DNA of 5,860 nt from Candidatus Caldarchaeum sp. (GTDB lineage: Archaea > Thermoproteota > Nitrososphaeria_A > Caldarchaeales > Caldarchaeaceae). This document shows positions 4,014-5,860 of this stretch, in pieces (the first letter of the stretch is position 1; the number at the start of each line of letters is the position of its first letter). The notes under the pieces were generated by a model that was not told the DNA's origin, did no database searches, and saw only the letters and a list, made by a program, of their open reading frames with translations. The stretch spans positions 1-5,860 of the forward strand of contig JANWZU010000045.1 of the NCBI GenBank assembly GCA_025054795.1, in the 5' to 3' direction. The position numbers were made by a program, and so were the translations under genes.

Positions 4014-5453
4014 ATGGAGGACCTGCTCAGCCTAGTTTTGAAACGTGGAGGCGATTTAGGAGCTTCTTACGTTGAAGCTCGGTTTCAGGCGGATTACGAG
4101 TCGGAGGTGCTTCTGAAGAACGGTTCTCCGGAGGTTTCAGCCGACAGCGTTGAGAAAGGAATGGCTGTACGTCTTCTGGTTGAGGGAAGCCTCGGCTTCG
4201 CATACGTCAACAGGCTTGACAGAGCCTCTGTGAGAAGAGCCGTTGATGAGGCTTACTCCATCGCCAGAGCCGCAGCCCGCAGGTCTCAGAAGGTTAGGAT
4301 GTCAGAGGAGAAGCTGGCAGCCGCATCAGACGTCAAGAAGCCACGGGTCAGGTATGAGGATGTTGCAGTTGACGACAAGGTTGAGTACTTGAGGGAGGCT
4401 GACTCGGCAGCCTTGGCGGAAGCCGAGAAACACGGGGTCAAGCTTGTTTCAAGGATAATATCTGTCGGCAGATGGGATACTGAGAAACACGTCGTCAACA
4501 GCGACGGCGGAGATGTCAGGTTCAAGCTGAGCAGGGCTGTATGCAACTACATGATAACGGCCTTCCATCCTCAGAGGGGGTCGCTGCAGAGGTTTGAGAA
4601 CCTCGGCGAGGCTGCGGGCTGGGAGGCTGTTGAACGATGGAACCTTCCTCAAAGAATCGAGTCAGAAACATGCGACATCAGCAGGGCGTTGACGAAAGGC
4701 ATGGCCCCGCCGAATGAGCCTTGCAACGTCGTCTTAGGCTCCGAGATAGTTGGACTGGTCTGCCACGAGTCATGCGGCCACCCGGGCGAAGCAGACAGGA
4801 TGCTGGGGCGTGAAGCTGCGCAGGCTGGCGAAACCTACGTAAAGCCGGAGCTGCTGGGCACACGAATAGGCAGCGAACACGTGACGGTTGTCGACGACCC
4901 ACGTCTTCCGAGGTCTTTCGGCTACTACCTATACGACGACGAATGCGTTCCAGCGGCTGAGAGGGTGTTGATAAAGCGTGGTGTTTTAGCGGAGCTTCTG
5001 CACAACAGGGAGACAGCGGCCGAGCTGGGGACACGCAGCAACGGCGCGTCGAGGTCAAGCCTCTACAGCCGTGAGCCGATAGTCAGGATGGCCAACACAT
5101 ACCTTAAGCCGGGAGACCACAGCCTCGAGGAGCTTTTCGAGCTTGCCGGCAGCGGTGTTTACGTCAAGTCTTATCAGGAGTGGAACATAGACGACCGAAG
5201 ATGGAACCAAAGATACGTCGGGGTCGTGGCCTACGTGATAAGGGATGGAGAGCTGGCGGAGATGGTTAGAGACCCCGTCATAGACTTGACCACGAAGGGC
5301 CTCTGGTCGTCTGTGGACGCCGTGGGCAAGGACATGGGCTTCTACGCAGGCTACTGCGGCAAAGGAGACCCCATGCAGGGCATTCCAGTCTGGTTCGGCG
5401 GCCCCTCCGTGCTTCTGCGGAACGTTAGGCTGGGAGCTAGACATGGAGCGTGA
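4014..5453 (+). CDS. tldD: TldD-type metalloprotease subunit
   Basis: This 479-residue protein has the full length of the TldD/PmbA (modulator of DNA gyrase) family. The metal-binding signature of TldD is complete: HESCGH at 251-256 (HExxxH, with His251, Glu252 and His256) and the third ligand Cys448 in AGYCGKGDPMQ. Other family landmarks are the N-terminal VEARFQ (20-25), YDDECVPA (307-314), SNGASRSSLYS (342-352), RMANTYLKPG (358-367) and DLTTKGLW (424-431). The family motif DDEG reads DDEC here (308-311). With its partner TldE, TldD forms a cytoplasmic protease that trims unfolded peptides and in bacteria matures microcin B17 and degrades CcdA. TldE carries no metal and is often encoded nearby. 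The gene that follows here is not tldE, so the partner must lie beyond the window or elsewhere. The ATG at 4014 fits the TATA spacing. The next gene overlaps this one by 11 bp. Confidence 0.93.
   Translation: MEDLLSLVLKRGGDLGASYVEARFQADYESEVLLKNGSPEVSADSVEKGMAVRLLVEGSLGFAYVNRLDRASVRRAVDEAYSIARAAARRSQKVRMSEEKLAAASDVKKPRVRYEDVAVDDKVEYLREADSAALAEAEKHGVKLVSRIISVGRWDTEKHVVNSDGGDVRFKLSRAVCNYMITAFHPQRGSLQRFENLGEAAGWEAVERWNLPQRIESETCDISRALTKGMAPPNEPCNVVLGSEIVGLVCHESCGHPGEADRMLGREAAQAGETYVKPELLGTRIGSEHVTVVDDPRLPRSFGYYLYDDECVPAAERVLIKRGVLAELLHNRETAAELGTRSNGASRSSLYSREPIVRMANTYLKPGDHSLEELFELAGSGVYVKSYQEWNIDDRRWNQRYVGVVAYVIRDGELAEMVRDPVIDLTTKGLWSSVDAVGKDMGFYAGYCGKGDPMQGIPVWFGGPSVLLRNVRLGARHGA
5432..5436 (+). 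promoter_or_regulatory. Ribosome binding site for the PDCD5-like gene inside the end of tldD
   Basis: GGGAG lies 6 nt before the ATG at 5443, within the last codons of tldD. It fits translation of a downstream gene in a polycistronic message and supports this start codon, in contrast to the leaderless genes nearby. Confidence 0.45.
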
Positions 5454-5829
5454 GAGAAACACCGAAGAAGACATCGAGCTAAGGAGAATACAGCTGAGGA
5501 AAATGATGAGCCTAGCGGCACAGCTCGCCGAGAAAAAGAAAGAGCCGCCGCCCCAGCAAACGCCGACGCCGCTGGAGATAGTCAAGGCAAACCTCGGGCC
5601 AAGAGGCGAGGAAGTTCTTCAAGAAGCGCTGGCGCAGTATCCGGAGCAGACCATGCTGATAGTCGAAAAACTAGCAGAGCTCATCAAGACAGGCCGTATA
5701 AACGAGCCGATAGACGGCGGAGAGCTCTACAACCTCTTCAGAAGCCTAGGACTCCGTGTGAAACTAGATACAAAAATGTTGTATGTCAAAAGAGGAGAAG
5801 CCAAAGACCTCAGAGAACTGTTCCGCTAG
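5443..5829 (+). CDS. PDCD5/TFAR19-like small DNA-binding protein (divergent)
   Basis: This 128-residue protein has a charged N-terminal helix with IELRRIQLRKMMSLAAQLAEKKK (about 11-33), a proline/glutamine linker (35-43), and a helical core. The core includes GEEVLQEALAQYPEQ (55-69), IVEKLAELIKTGRIN (73-87) and IDGGELYNLFRSLG (90-103), followed by a basic tail with DTKMLYVKRGEAK (109-121). The order matches the PDCD5 family (archaeal dsDNA-binding protein, TFAR19-related): a basic N-terminal helix, a conserved P-E followed by VE--L--L---GRI, then ID---L---L and a basic tail. The usual L-(T/S)-P-E-A-R segment is changed to LGPRGEE, the linker is proline-rich and the tail is longer than usual. 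The family binds nucleic acid or protein partners, and its precise archaeal role is unsettled. The start overlaps the end of tldD by 11 bp with a GGGAG upstream, so the two are very probably one transcript. The family call comes from pattern recall, not a search. Confidence 0.6.
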   Translation: MERERNTEEDIELRRIQLRKMMSLAAQLAEKKKEPPPQQTPTPLEIVKANLGPRGEEVLQEALAQYPEQTMLIVEKLAELIKTGRINEPIDGGELYNLFRSLGLRVKLDTKMLYVKRGEAKDLRELFR

Positions 5830-5860
5830 CCAGCAACGGTGCTTTGAAGTAGCTAAGTGT

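Noticed and set aside
5055..5585. Minus-strand open frame of 176 codons opposite the end of tldD and the PDCD5-like gene.
   Set aside because: Both genes on the other strand are well supported. The frame is low-complexity at its N-terminus and has no recognisable motif, so it is most likely a codon-bias shadow.
5830..5860. Right-hand end after the PDCD5-like gene.
   Set aside because: The 31 bases show no start codon with a ribosome binding site, no T-tract terminator and no repeat.

Overview
The window looks archaeal. The gene content is an archaeal-type phosphopantetheine adenylyltransferase, a TldD protease subunit and a small PDCD5/TFAR19-like protein. The promoters also look archaeal: AT-rich TATA elements lie about 27 bp upstream of start codons that have no Shine-Dalgarno sequence, which is the leaderless arrangement. 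The mix is compatible with a thermophilic Thermoproteota-type archaeon such as the Caldiarchaeum/Aigarchaeota group. That placement is inference from recall of similar proteins, not a tree.

Left part (1-2017). On the minus strand, the first 83 codons of an exported protein with a Tat-like signal run off the left edge. It is probably an ABC-type solute-binding protein. Immediately upstream of it, also on minus, is a complete aldehyde dehydrogenase most like L-glutamate gamma-semialdehyde (1-pyrroline-5-carboxylate) dehydrogenase, with a TTG start fixed by a good Shine-Dalgarno. The 126-bp divergent region that follows holds three perfect inverted repeats placed around two TATA-like elements, so it looks like a regulated divergent promoter.

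Middle (2018-3979). A plus-strand membrane protein has three N-terminal and two C-terminal membrane segments around a roughly 135-residue, probably external domain. It ends by overlapping, tail to tail, a minus-strand phosphopantetheine adenylyltransferase that carries an extra N-terminal region resembling a helix-turn-helix. Divergent from that gene, across an 80-bp double promoter, is a small helical protein of unknown function.

Right part (3980-5860). A strong palindromic TATA box drives tldD. Its last codons overlap the start of a PDCD5-like gene, so the two are probably cotranscribed. No tldE/pmbA partner gene is in the window. The last 31 bases hold nothing I can identify.

Functionally these are mainly housekeeping genes: coenzyme A synthesis, proline/glutamate carbon flow, peptide processing and nucleic-acid binding. 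I found no mobile element, CRISPR array, tRNA or rRNA, and no convincing new multi-gene system. The most interesting signals are the palindrome-rich divergent promoter, the helix-turn-helix-like extension on the CoA enzyme, and the pairing of tldD with a PDCD5-like gene.
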